Source of the DNA: Aneurinibacillus danicus
Lineage (GTDB): Bacteria > Bacillota > Bacilli > Aneurinibacillales > Aneurinibacillaceae
DNA length: 41,026 bases
Assembly (NCBI RefSeq): GCF_007991215.1
Contig: NZ_BJXX01000047.1
Coordinates: forward strand, 32,001-73,026
Reading direction: 5' to 3'
The position numbers and the translations under genes are program-made. A model generated the notes under the pieces. The model saw only the letters and a program-made list of their open reading frames with translations. It was not told the DNA's origin and did not search any database. Position 1 is the stretch's first letter. Every line of letters begins with the position of its first letter. This document shows, piece by piece, positions 27,343-34,951 of this stretch.

Positions 27343-28021
27343 CCGTCTGTTAGCATTATTGCAGTTATGCGATTCTAACTTTCCTTCGGGAGCATTCTCT
27401 CATTCTTTCGGACTGGAAACATATATCCAGGAATACCGGGTGAATAGTAAAGCGACATTTGCGCACTGGCTTCAGGTTTATCTCGATAAACAGCTTGTCT
27501 ATGTGGATGGATTGGCCTGCCGGCTTGTGTACGAGGCGTTGGAACAAAACCGGGTCAATGAAATCTGGCAATGGGATCAGATGCTATACGCACAAAATAT
27601 TCCACGGGAATCACGGGAAGCCAGCCGCCGGATGGGAGAGAGAATGGTTCGGATGGGCATCGACTTGTTCTCTTTGCCATTACTCAAGGAATATGAAGAA
27701 AGGATACGGGCAAAGCGCTCTTTCGGACATCCGGCGATTGTATTTGCCATGATTGTTCATTCTTTAAACATAGCAAAAGAAATCGGGATTCTATCGTACT
27801 TATATTCCAGTATTGCAGCCCTGGTCCAAAACGGAGTGCGGGGCATTCCGCTGGGACAGACAGATGGACAACGTCTTTTGTTAGAATGTCATCCCTGGCT
27901 GATAAAGGCGACAGAAAAAATCAAGAAAATGGATGCCTCCGATTTTGGAGCGGTATCACCGGGGCTTGAAATCGCGCAAATGCATCATGAACGCTTGCAT
28001 GTTCGTTTGTTTATGTCATAA
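27335..28021 (+). CDS. ureF: Urease accessory protein UreF
   Basis: The 228-residue all-helical protein shows the UreF hallmark [21 protein letters not shown] near its start and [13 protein letters not shown] near its end. The ATG at 27335 overlaps the ureE stop; there is no close ribosome site, which suggests translational coupling. UreF gates the GTPase activity of UreG within the UreD-UreF-UreG nickel-insertion complex. Confidence 0.92.
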   Translation: MDSRLLALLQLCDSNFPSGAFSHSFGLETYIQEYRVNSKATFAHWLQVYLDKQLVYVDGLACRLVYEALEQNRVNEIWQWDQMLYAQNIPRESREASRRMGERMVRMGIDLFSLPLLKEYEERIRAKRSFGHPAIVFAMIVHSLNIAKEIGILSYLYSSIAALVQNGVRGIPLGQTDGQRLLLECHPWLIKATEKIKKMDASDFGAVSPGLEIAQMHHERLHVRLFMS

Positions 28022-28053
28022 CCCGATACAGCAGAGAGAGGAGAACGAAACAT

Positions 28054-28665
28054 ATGGAGCCAATACGCATTGGAGTTGGAGGACCGGTAGGGGCCGGAAA
28101 AACAATGTTAGTGGAAAGATTGACGAGGGCGATGCATCAAGAATTCAGTATGGCTGTGGTGACAAATGATATTTATACGAAAGAGGATGCACAGTTTTTG
28201 ATGAAAAACAGTGTCCTTCCAGCCGACCGGATTATTGGCGTGGAAACGGGAGGTTGTCCGCATACAGCCATCAGGGAAGATGCTTCGATGAATTTCGCGG
28301 CGATTGAAGAACTGAAGGCCAGCCACCCCGACCTTGACATTATTTTTATAGAGAGTGGTGGAGACAACCTGGCAGCCACCTTTAGTCCGGAACTTGTTGA
28401 TTTCTCCATTTATATTATCGATGTAGCCCAAGGGGAAAAAATCCCCCGCAAGGGCGGACAAGGAATGATTAAGTCAGACCTGTTTATTATTAATAAGATG
28501 GATTTGGCTCCCTATGTGGGAGCAAACCTTGAAGTGATGGAAGCAGATACAAAGGTTGCCCGGGGAAATAAACCTTATATTTTTACTAACCTGAAAGAAG
28601 ATATCGGCCTTAAGCAAACGGTTGACTGGATTAAGAAGAATGCGCTGCTGGTAGGACTGGAATGA
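28054..28665 (+). CDS. ureG: Urease accessory GTPase UreG
   Basis: This 203-residue SIMIBI GTPase has a P-loop GGPVGAGKT at about 9-17, the metal-binding [17 protein letters not shown] segment with its Cys-Pro-His, ESGGDNL (switch) and the guanine-specificity NKMD. GAGAGGAG lies upstream. It couples GTP hydrolysis to nickel transfer into UreC. It is followed by ureD one base after its stop. Confidence 0.95.
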   Translation: MEPIRIGVGGPVGAGKTMLVERLTRAMHQEFSMAVVTNDIYTKEDAQFLMKNSVLPADRIIGVETGGCPHTAIREDASMNFAAIEELKASHPDLDIIFIESGGDNLAATFSPELVDFSIYIIDVAQGEKIPRKGGQGMIKSDLFIINKMDLAPYVGANLEVMEADTKVARGNKPYIFTNLKEDIGLKQTVDWIKKNALLVGLE

Positions 28666-28666
28666 C

Positions 28667-29485
28667 ATGAAGAATCTATCTGGATATTTATGGATGTTGT
28701 GTGCTAAAAAAGAAGAGAAGACCATTTTGCAAGATTCTTATTTTGAAGGAGCTTTCAAAGTCACGCGCCCGGTTTATCTCGATCAAACAGGGCAGGCATG
28801 CTTATATATGATGAATCCTGGAGGAGGATATGTCGATGGCGATATCTATAAGATAGAAATTGAGCTTGAACCGGAAGCGGCAGTCCTTCTCACCACCCAA
28901 TCATCCACTAAAATCTATAAAACGATGAAACAGCCTGTTGTTCAAGAAACAAATATTTTTTTAAAAAAAGGAAGTCTCCTGGAATATCTTCCGGATCCTG
29001 TCATCGCCTACCAGCATGCGCGGTTTAAGCAGCGGACAACGATTCGGATGGAGCAGGGCGCGTCGCTTGTTTGTACCGATATTCTTACCCCCGGCTGGGC
29101 ACCGGACGGAACGAAATTTCGTTATGATTTGCTTCAGTCAAGAATGGACGTATACATCGATGACAAATTGGTTTTGTTTGACCATCTAAAACTGGTGCCC
29201 GATCAAGATATCCAGGGGCTTGGAAGCATGGAGGGATATACGCACTTTGGTTCGATGCTCGTAGTAAAGGACGGGATTGATAGTGAGTTTTTGGATCGGC
29301 TCTATGGTATACTTCAGCCTTCTACGGAAGTGAAGATAGGCCTGTCCATACTATCGGTATGCGGATTTGTCCTTCGTGTGCTGGCGAACCGTACGCAGGA
29401 TGTAGAAGAACTGTTCGGTAGATGCCGAGAGGTGTTATGGGGGGAAAGTCTGGGCAAAACCGCAATGTTTTTGCGCAAATATTAA
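28667..29485 (+). CDS. ureD: Urease accessory protein UreD (UreH)
   Basis: The 272-residue protein carries the UreD-family core: YFEGAFKVTRPVYLD, MMNPGGGYVDGD, LTTQSSTKIYKT and the EYLPDPVIAYQHARF segment. UreD binds apo-urease and forms the tunnel for nickel with UreF and UreG. It closes the urea operon. It has no ribosome site of its own and starts one base after the ureG stop, so it is coupled. No nickel permease gene follows it. Confidence 0.92.
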   Translation: MKNLSGYLWMLCAKKEEKTILQDSYFEGAFKVTRPVYLDQTGQACLYMMNPGGGYVDGDIYKIEIELEPEAAVLLTTQSSTKIYKTMKQPVVQETNIFLKKGSLLEYLPDPVIAYQHARFKQRTTIRMEQGASLVCTDILTPGWAPDGTKFRYDLLQSRMDVYIDDKLVLFDHLKLVPDQDIQGLGSMEGYTHFGSMLVVKDGIDSEFLDRLYGILQPSTEVKIGLSILSVCGFVLRVLANRTQDVEELFGRCREVLWGESLGKTAMFLRKY

Positions 29486-29713
29486 GGATAGAGAGGAAGC
29501 TTTAGACAAAATGGTTTTTGGCCGTTCTAGTACCCGAAATTTCATTGATAAACGTTTCAATCAGATGAATGACAGTGCCAAGGCCTTGATGATAAACGGC
29601 TGCAATTTTTCATGTTTCATTTTTACTCACCTCCTGTTAAAACTGATATCAACTTAAGACGGAGCATTATCATAAATTATTATTTAGCTATCAGAATGGC
29701 ACAATAACTATGA
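29486..29713. other. Gap after ureD with a small possible remnant
   Basis: No convincing gene. On the minus strand 29561-29620 encodes a 19-codon frame with a strong ribosome site (GGAGGTGAG at 29626-29634). After its stop the reading would continue in another frame (LIETFINEISGT) to about 29500. This could be a frameshifted small gene or a true short peptide; I do not recognise it. Confidence 0.3.
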
Positions 29714-29716
29714 ATA

Positions 29717-29766
29717 AAAAAAGGTTACAAATTGACTCGTTTTACTTGCCAATTGTAACCTTTTTT
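29717..29766. terminator. Bidirectional terminator between ureD and bshA
   Basis: AAAAAAGGTTACAAATTG pairs with CAATTGTAACCTTTTTT with one bulge and a 15-base loop. Runs of A and T flank it on both sides, so it can stop the urea operon and the convergent bshA transcript. Confidence 0.8.
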
Positions 29767-29767
29767 A

Positions 29768-29890
29768 TCAGGGAATCATGCATGATTCTATGCTCGTCGC
29801 TTCGTTAATAGGCCCTGCGATGTCGATATCCCTGTTCCTATAGGCCTCGCCAAAAGCCGTGACCGGGTTTTTTGCAAAGTCTCCTGCTTT
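29768..29890 (-). pseudogene. Possible remnant of a cyclopropane-fatty-acid synthase-type gene
   Basis: Downstream of bshA a frame of about 40 codons reads DFAKNPVTAFGEAYRNRDIDIAGPI before a TGA at 29768. The 'GEAY-x-x-x-D-I-x-I-x-G' pattern resembles the N-terminal region of cyclopropane-fatty-acyl-phospholipid synthases. There is no start or ribosome site, and the catalytic methyltransferase part is absent. The similarity is recalled, not computed, and the stretch is short. Confidence 0.3.
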
Positions 29891-31031
29891 ATGGCCGGGA
29901 ACACGACTCCATCTCCCCGGTCAGGACACGTTGGTAAATCGCTTCGTACTGGCGGGTGATTTCTTTGTGACAGAACGTATGGTAGGCACGCTCTATTGCC
30001 TGTTGGGAGAAGAATTCATAGGTCGCAGGGTCCGCCACAAGCTGAATCGCTTTCTCCGCCATTCCTTCCACATCACCAATCGGCAGCACAAAACCGGTCT
30101 CTCCGTCTTTCACCACTTCAGGTAGTCCGCCCGCATTGCTTGAAATTACCGGCTTACCGCACGCCATCGCTTCAAGTGCTACAAGTCCAAAGCTTTCTTG
30201 CGCAGATGGCAGTAGCATCACGTCCGCCATAGATAATACACAGGCGATATCTTCCTGTTTTCCTAGAAAGAATACATCATCCCGAAGACCGAGTGTAAGC
30301 GCCAAATCCCTCGCCACAGGAAGATCCGGACCCTCTCCAATCATCAGGAGTTTAGCCGGTATCCGCTGTTTAATCCGGTGGAAAATACGCACCACATCAT
30401 CCGTTCGTTTTACGCTGCGGAAGTTGGAAATATGAATAAACACTTTCTCGTTGTTCGGTGCATATTCTTCGCGCACATCACACATATCACGCGGATAATA
30501 TTCCCGCTTGTCAATGAAATTGTAAACCAGGTCAATCGGCTTTTCGATCTGAAGCACTTCCCGCGTCTGATTAATCAGACTTTGTGACACGGCGGTTACA
30601 GCGTCGCTATGCTCAATGCCAAAACGGATAATATCTTTTAGCGTATGGTCATAGCCGAGCACTGTAATATCCGTTCCATGCAGCGTGGTGACTACTTTCA
30701 GGCGATCTCCCACCATTTGCTTGGCAAGGTAGGCGGAAATCGCATGCGGAACGGCGTAGTGAACATGCAGCAAATCCAGGTTCTCCATCTGGGCGACCTG
30801 GGCCATCCGGCTCGCCAGCGTCAAATCGTACGGCGGATACTGAAACACTGAATAGTTATTGACATCCACTTCATGAAAATAAATATTGCGGTAATACTTG
30901 CCAAGACGAAACGGCATGCCGGATGTGATAAAATGCACCGTATGCCCCCGCTCGGCCAGCAGTTTGCCCAATTCAGTTGCCACAACACCCGAGCCACCTA
31001 CAGATGGGTAACATGTAATCCCAATTTTCAT
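29889..31031 (-). CDS. bshA: Bacillithiol biosynthesis glycosyltransferase BshA
   Basis: This 380-residue GT-B enzyme begins MKIGITCYPSVGGSGVVATELG and carries the family-4 E-x7-E region ESFGLVALEAMACGKPVI, both typical of BshA. It joins GlcNAc from UDP-GlcNAc to L-malate, the first step of bacillithiol synthesis. GAAGGAGCG lies upstream of the ATG. The gene is intact and slightly longer than usual at its C-terminus (about three to five residues). Its normal upstream partner bshB1 is broken here, and the usual downstream cca and birA genes are absent. Confidence 0.93.
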   Translation of the reverse strand: MKIGITCYPSVGGSGVVATELGKLLAERGHTVHFITSGMPFRLGKYYRNIYFHEVDVNNYSVFQYPPYDLTLASRMAQVAQMENLDLLHVHYAVPHAISAYLAKQMVGDRLKVVTTLHGTDITVLGYDHTLKDIIRFGIEHSDAVTAVSQSLINQTREVLQIEKPIDLVYNFIDKREYYPRDMCDVREEYAPNNEKVFIHISNFRSVKRTDDVVRIFHRIKQRIPAKLLMIGEGPDLPVARDLALTLGLRDDVFFLGKQEDIACVLSMADVMLLPSAQESFGLVALEAMACGKPVISSNAGGLPEVVKDGETGFVLPIGDVEGMAEKAIQLVADPATYEFFSQQAIERAYHTFCHKEITRQYEAIYQRVLTGEMESCSRP

Positions 31032-31047
31032 CGTTCGCTCCTTCTGA

Positions 31048-31167
31048 TTACAGGAAGTTCTTCAACAGCAGCGGTGTCGCCACCGAACCGGGTTCTTTTT
31101 CAAACTGTGAGCGGTAAACGCCAAGCGCAGCCATGTTCACTTCCATGTATTCGTTAATATCGAGTAA
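31048..31167 (-). pseudogene. bshB1: C-terminal remnant of bshB1 (bacillithiol deacetylase)
   Basis: Immediately before bshA a frame reads LDINEYMEVNMAALGVYRSQ, then FEKEPGSVATPLLLKNFL and stop. This aligns with the DISDTIEAKKKSLNAYKSQF...SVSTPL segment of B. subtilis BshB1. The N-terminal zinc-binding and catalytic domain is missing, and the stretch that should follow 'STPL' (the YAEGF region) is also missing. On the 5' side it joins the MerR/isochorismatase-like fragment near 31165. BshB1 removes acetyl from GlcNAc-malate; this copy cannot. Confidence 0.75.
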
Positions 31168-31447
31168 AATCAATCGTTAATTTTGAATTTGGGTCCGTAA
31201 ATGCTAGCGTAAGATCACGAATTAAAATAGCAGGCCTCTTACCAAATCCAATTTGACCAGAGAATCCATGCTGCATATATAATTGTTGAATTTCATCTAA
31301 CATATACCTTCGTTGGCCTCCATGTGTATATATAACCTTTAATCCATAACCTTCAACTATCCCGTCCTTTTCTAACCGTCGTAACGTGCTTGGAGAAATA
31401 CCTAATAACTTTGAGGCATCAGAAATATTTAATAATTTATCATACAT
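31154..31447 (-). pseudogene. MerR-type HTH joined to a truncated isochorismatase-like start
   Basis: The 97-residue frame has a MerR/excisionase winged helix (residues 5-60: NISDASKLLGISPSTLRRLE, GGQRRYM) followed by GFGKRPAILIRDLTLAFTDPN, which resembles the first strand of isochorismatase/N-carbamoylsarcosine amidohydrolases including their nucleotide-free catalytic Asp. The hydrolase domain is then lost: the frame ends within ten codons at the bshB1 remnant. The ribosome site AGAGGAGCG and ATG look functional. It may still make a small DNA-binding protein, but more likely it is the 5' half of a regulator-hydrolase fusion broken at the junction. Confidence 0.6.
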
Positions 31448-31800
31448 ATAGGAACGCTCCTCTTTTAATGATTTGTCTTAATACCAGGGAAAAGTTCTTG
31501 CAGATCTAAGATTCCGAGTTGTGAAAGTAATTCAATTAAACTTATCAAATTTTGATATTTAGATAATTACTGTATAGTTCTTGGAAATACATTAATAGCA
31601 TAGCTTGATTTTAAATTTTTAAAAATTAAAATAACATTGACTATTTTGTGTATTTACTTGCATGCTTCTATTATAAAACAAAAATGATTAAGTTTGGTAG
31701 GTTTTATTCCGAGGGAGGGGATCATGACGATCTTTCCTGTGGGATACTACTGCAGCACAAGTACTAAAAAGGAGGAGAAGACAGAGGAAAAAAGATCCAT
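31448..31800. other. AT-rich gap upstream of the MerR fragment
   Basis: No gene is supported. An ATG at 31724 would give a 26-codon frame without family similarity. An AAAAGGAGGAGAAG ribosome-site-like stretch at 31767-31780 has no suitable start after it. The gap separates the minus-strand MerR fragment from the plus-strand YpdA fragment. Confidence 0.4.
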
Positions 31801-31828
31801 GTAGAAAAAGGCGTTCGCCTTTTTCTAC
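31801..31828. terminator. Perfect hairpin at the YpdA fragment junction
   Basis: GTAGAAAAAGGCG and CGCCTTTTTCTAC form a perfect inverted repeat with only two bases between the arms. It looks like a terminator from another gene that now abuts the YpdA fragment, or a site where the breakpoint occurred. Confidence 0.55.
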
Positions 31829-32286
31829 ATTATCTGCTTGGCATTCCCGGCGAGCAATTGCCGAAAGTTACGCATTATTTTCGTGAAGCCCACCCCTATA
31901 CAGGGACGAAAGTGGCTGTCATTGGCGGTAGCAACTCTGCCATTGATGCGGCGATGGAACTGCTTCGGGTGGAAGCGGAGGTAACCGTCATATACAGAGG
32001 GGAAACCTACTCGCCAATTATCAAACCATGGGTTCGTCCGGTATTTGAAAGCATGGTCAATAAAGGCCGTATCAAAATGCTGTTTCGCTCCCGTGTAACG
32101 AGCATTTCAGAATCAACTGTTACCGTATCCGTAGACGGTGTAGAAACGCAATTGGACAACGATTTCGTACTTGCTCTGACCGGGTTCCGTCCGGATCGAA
32201 GTATGCTGCGTGAGGCCGGCGTAGCTTTTCAGGATGATGAAGAAATCCCTGTATTTAATTTTATTCAGATATTTTATGATAAATAG
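31825..32286 (+). pseudogene. ypdA: Internal fragment of YpdA/Bdr bacillithiol-disulfide reductase
   Basis: The frame reads LLGIPGEQLPKVTHYFREAH, then the NAD(P)-binding VAVIGGSNSAIDAAMELLR, YRGETYSPIIKPWVRPVFES and FVLALTGFRPD, matching the middle of YpdA from the 'GVPGEDLPKVFHYF' segment to the 'GRPFFN' segment of the B. subtilis protein. The first FAD-binding GxGxxG domain and the C-terminal AGxxxxG/FAD region are missing. Similarity stops near 32259 and nine unrelated codons follow. There is no start codon with a ribosome site. YpdA reduces bacillithiol disulfide; this copy is non-functional. Confidence 0.8.
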
Positions 32287-32377
32287 AATATTGGTGTATA
32301 ATTTAGATAAAGAGACTGACGCAAGAAAAAAACATTTTTCAGTAGATAAGGATATAAAAAGAAAGCGGGTGATAAAT

Positions 32378-32617
32378 ATGGAAAAGAGAAAAGATGAATG
32401 GCAGCCAACTCGCCAGGCAGAGTTTGAAGCAGAGAGCGAAGAGTATATAACGAATGAGGAAATCCTTGAGAATATCAAGGAGGCGGAACAATCAGCGGGA
32501 ATGAATCTGGAGAGTTTTAAAAAGGCAATTGCGAGCGGAGAAATTAAGAACTACTCAATCGTACAGTTGCGAATGTGGGAAAAAATGGAGAGGTTATTAA
32601 AGGAGCGCAAGCAGTAA
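32378..32617 (+). CDS. Small acidic protein of unknown function, first gene of a pair
   Basis: The ATG at 32378 gives 79 residues, very rich in Glu and Lys and probably helical (ITNEEILENIKEAEQSAGMNLESFKKAIASGEIKNYSIVQLRMWEKMERLLKERKQ region read in parts). AAAGCGGGTGAT is a moderate ribosome site. It ends two bases before the next gene. Size, charge and pairing are compatible with an antitoxin or chaperone for the second protein, but no known DNA-binding fold is visible. I do not recognise the family. Confidence 0.6.
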   Translation: MEKRKDEWQPTRQAEFEAESEEYITNEEILENIKEAEQSAGMNLESFKKAIASGEIKNYSIVQLRMWEKMERLLKERKQ

Positions 32618-32619
32618 AG

Positions 32620-33120
32620 ATGGATCAAACCAGGTTTGCATACAATGGGACACCTGATGAGTATGTCAAGTATATTCGTCAGGTTTTATTTCGCTATCAG
32701 ACACACTTTGAAGATATATGGAGAGCAGTCGGACAATTGAAAGCACAGAGAATAGAAAAGATAAAGTGGAGTTTGTCGTTAGGCGGATATTCTATTGTGC
32801 AGGCAAAAAAATCAATTGCCGAATGTTCTTTTCCGTTACGATTTAAAGATGGTTCAGTTTTTACTTTTGGACAAACAATACATTATGAACAAGGAATATG
32901 CTGGATCGAGGAGTCTGTTATCCGTTTTATCAAAGTCGATTCATCGCAGCAAGTTCAGTATCTGTTTCATTATGATTCTGTCATGGATGTTCCTGATCAT
33001 CCTGACCATCATTTGCAATTTGAATACGATCCAACTATTACAACACCAAGGTTTAACATTTATCGTTATGAAAGTATCGAGTCTGTTTTAGAAATGATTG
33101 TAAGGGATGAAGTCGTATAA
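32620..33120 (+). CDS. Unknown protein, possible TumE/DUF6516-like partner
   Basis: The 166-residue protein starts at the ATG at 32620, two bases after the preceding stop, with AGGAGCG upstream. The C-terminal part has beta-strand spacing and histidines (LFHYDSVMDVPDHPDHHLQFEY ... SIESVLEMIV, cited in parts) that recall TumE/DUF6516 toxins, including the closing 'SLEEVL'-type helix. The resemblance is weak and recalled. A fragment of this gene (residues about 11-39) is repeated at 19.3 kb, so the gene may be multicopy in the genome. Confidence 0.55.
   Translation: MDQTRFAYNGTPDEYVKYIRQVLFRYQTHFEDIWRAVGQLKAQRIEKIKWSLSLGGYSIVQAKKSIAECSFPLRFKDGSVFTFGQTIHYEQGICWIEESVIRFIKVDSSQQVQYLFHYDSVMDVPDHPDHHLQFEYDPTITTPRFNIYRYESIESVLEMIVRDEVV
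32653..32736 (+). repeat. 84-bp direct repeat, copy B (partner 19310-19393)
   Basis: This copy lies inside the intact unknown gene, so it is the likely source or the surviving allele. Four mismatches separate it from copy A. Confidence 0.9.
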
Positions 33121-33375
33121 GACAGGGAGACTTTCCCTGCCTTTTCGTATTTTCACATTCATTTAGCCTTAGCGTTTTTCTTTTCTCCTTCAGTTTTTTT
33201 CAAAATCTTATTATTTTCCCACCTATCTAATGGGCTTTTTCAATAATATTATATTCGATTTACATAGAGCTAATGACACGTATTTTCTTTGCAAGATTTG
33301 TTGGATTCACAACCTGTTGAACGATATATTTACGGCCATATTTACATATTTGAACGGCCATAAATATATGGTGCA

Positions 33376-33420
33376 TAACGACAAAAAGCAATTCGTTTTA
33401 TGAATCGCTTTTTGTCGTTA
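33376..33420. terminator. Bidirectional terminator-like hairpin
   Basis: TAACGACAAAAAGC and GCTTTTTGTCGTTA pair perfectly over 14 bp, extended by ATTC/GAAT around the loop. The T5 run is inside the stem and only short T-rich sequence follows, so efficiency is uncertain. Confidence 0.6.
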
Positions 33421-33512
33421 GTCTTATCTAGAGTAACTTGAAAAGATTGTAAATTTTACTCAGAGGTTACATCTATACTTACGTTGTATCATAAAACACC
33501 ATAGAGTAATAA

Positions 33513-33529
33513 AATACTGCGTATAAAAA
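33513..33529 (+). repeat. AATACTGCGTATAAAAA element, copy 1
   Basis: The same 17 bases occur at 40291-40307, and a near copy (AAATACGCGTATAAAAAA) occurs at 40337-40354. Copies lie in the leaders of patB and the DUF456 gene. It might be a promoter core (CGTATAAA) but no clear -35 is aligned. Confidence 0.5.
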
Positions 33530-33630
33530 AACTCCTTACACAAACCAAAAAACCCGTTTGCTACCTTACGCAAAAAGTGTAACAATACATACATAACGAT
33601 ACATACAACTGCAAGGAGGAAGGACCAATC

Positions 33631-34803
33631 ATGAAATACAACTTCGACCAAGCAGTACACCGAACGAACACCAATTCAATCAAATGGGATTACCGCCAAA
33701 AATTCTTCGATACGGAGGACGTTCTTCCCTTATGGGTGGCGGACATGGATTTCGCTTCTCCGCCATGCGTCACAGAAGCACTAATAAAACGGGCGCAGCA
33801 TCCCGTATATGGCTATCCGGGCACACCTAGAGCTCTTTTTGAAGCTGCCGCAGGCTGGATGAAGCGCCGCTTTGGTACTGAAATCAAGCCTGAGTGGATG
33901 ACAGCTCTTGCGGGGGTAGTACCGGGCCTGTTTGCGGCAGTGGAAGCGTTCACCCGACCGGGAGACAAAGTCATCGTGCAGCCGCCCGTCTATCCCCCGT
34001 TTTTCAGCGCTGCGCTTGGCCGCGGTCGATATATCGTGGAGAATCCGCTGCGCGAAGAAAATGGACAATACATGATGGACCTGGCCGATTTGGAAAACAA
34101 AATCGATGAAAAAACAAAGCTATTGATTTTATGCAGCCCGCATAATCCTGTAGGCCGTGTTTGGACAAAGGAAGAGCTTACGCGGTTGGCCGACATTTGT
34201 GTCAAGCATAACATTCTGATTGTCTCCGACGAAATTCATGCTGATCTGGTATATGAAAAAGGGGCGCATACGCCATTTTATTCGTTGGGCCCAGAAGTGT
34301 CCGAACGGTGCATTACCTTTCTTTCCCCCAGTAAGACGTTTAACCTGGCTGGCCTGTTTACTTCAATTGCGATCGCCGAAAATCCGAAGCTATTAAAAAG
34401 ATTAAAGAGAGCCATTCGGAAAGCAGGGGTGGATCATATCAATCTATTTGGGATTGAGGGATGTATTGCGGCATACAATGAAGGAGAAGCGTGGCTTGAT
34501 GAGCTGCTTGTGTATTTAAAAGAGAATGCTTTGTATGTGAATCGGTTTTTACAAGAGAGAGTGCCAGGAATTTCGATGAGGATACCGGAAGGGACATACC
34601 TCGGATGGCTGGATGTTCGCGGCCTTGGGCTGTTCGGTGAAGAATTGAAATCGTTCATGATTAAAAAGGCGAAGTTGGGATTAAACGACGGTCCTTCGTT
34701 TGGAACCGGCGGCGAAGGGTTCCAGCGTCTGAATTTCGCCTGCCCGCGTCCGACACTGGAAGAGGCGATGACGCGTTTAGAAAAAGCGGTCAAAGAAAGA
34801 TGA
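33631..34803 (+). CDS. patB: PatB/MalY-family pyridoxal-phosphate C-S lyase
   Basis: This 390-residue fold-type I aminotransferase-like enzyme carries the PLP lysine K235 in SPSKTFNLAG, N172 in SPHNPVGR, D200 in VSDEIHADL and Y121. The WVADMDF and QRLNFACPRP segments are typical of PatB/MalY. Members cleave cystathionine, cysteine or related thioethers to homocysteine or sulfide, pyruvate and ammonia. AAGGAGGAAGG lies upstream. It stands alone, and a strong bidirectional terminator follows. A true aminotransferase is less likely given the family motifs. Confidence 0.9.
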   Translation: MKYNFDQAVHRTNTNSIKWDYRQKFFDTEDVLPLWVADMDFASPPCVTEALIKRAQHPVYGYPGTPRALFEAAAGWMKRRFGTEIKPEWMTALAGVVPGLFAAVEAFTRPGDKVIVQPPVYPPFFSAALGRGRYIVENPLREENGQYMMDLADLENKIDEKTKLLILCSPHNPVGRVWTKEELTRLADICVKHNILIVSDEIHADLVYEKGAHTPFYSLGPEVSERCITFLSPSKTFNLAGLFTSIAIAENPKLLKRLKRAIRKAGVDHINLFGIEGCIAAYNEGEAWLDELLVYLKENALYVNRFLQERVPGISMRIPEGTYLGWLDVRGLGLFGEELKSFMIKKAKLGLNDGPSFGTGGEGFQRLNFACPRPTLEEAMTRLEKAVKER

Positions 34804-34888
34804 GGGAAAAGAAAGTGAAACCCTTATTGCTTTACTTTCGCCAAAGGCCGGCAATCGATGCCAGGAGCTGTGCTGGAAAAAGCGGACG

Positions 34889-34940
34889 TATAGAAAAACA
34901 TGCCTAACCGCGGCGCTGCGGCAAGACATGTTTTTCTATA
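34889..34940. terminator. Bidirectional terminator between patB and the EamA transporter
   Basis: TATAGAAAAACATG and CATGTTTTTCTATA form a perfect 14-bp stem, with an inner TGCC/CCGC...GCGG/CA stem. It lies between two convergent genes. Confidence 0.8.
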
Positions 34941-34951
34941 TCGTATACAGC

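Larger units (their letters stand above)
33121..33630. other. 510-bp gap: hairpin and short repeats, no gene
   Basis: AT-rich sequence with a strong hairpin (33376-33420), a 9-base direct repeat ACGGCCATA at 33332 and 33354, and the AATACTGCGTATAAAAA element at 33513-33529. The patB ribosome site AAGGAGGAAGG is at 33613-33623. I see no supported coding frame. Confidence 0.5.

Noticed and set aside
33332-33362. ACGGCCATA direct repeats as a CRISPR or attachment site
   Set aside because: Only two 9-base units, with no spacer regularity, cas gene or integrase nearby.
33513-33529. ECF-sigma (SigW-type) -10 element CGTATA in the repeated AATACTGCGTATAAAAA
   Set aside because: No TGAAAC-like -35 at 16-17 bases upstream of any copy.
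33460-33660. 66-codon hydrophobic minus-strand frame before patB
   Set aside because: It overlaps the patB ribosome site and start, has no ribosome site and is explained by AT-rich leader sequence.
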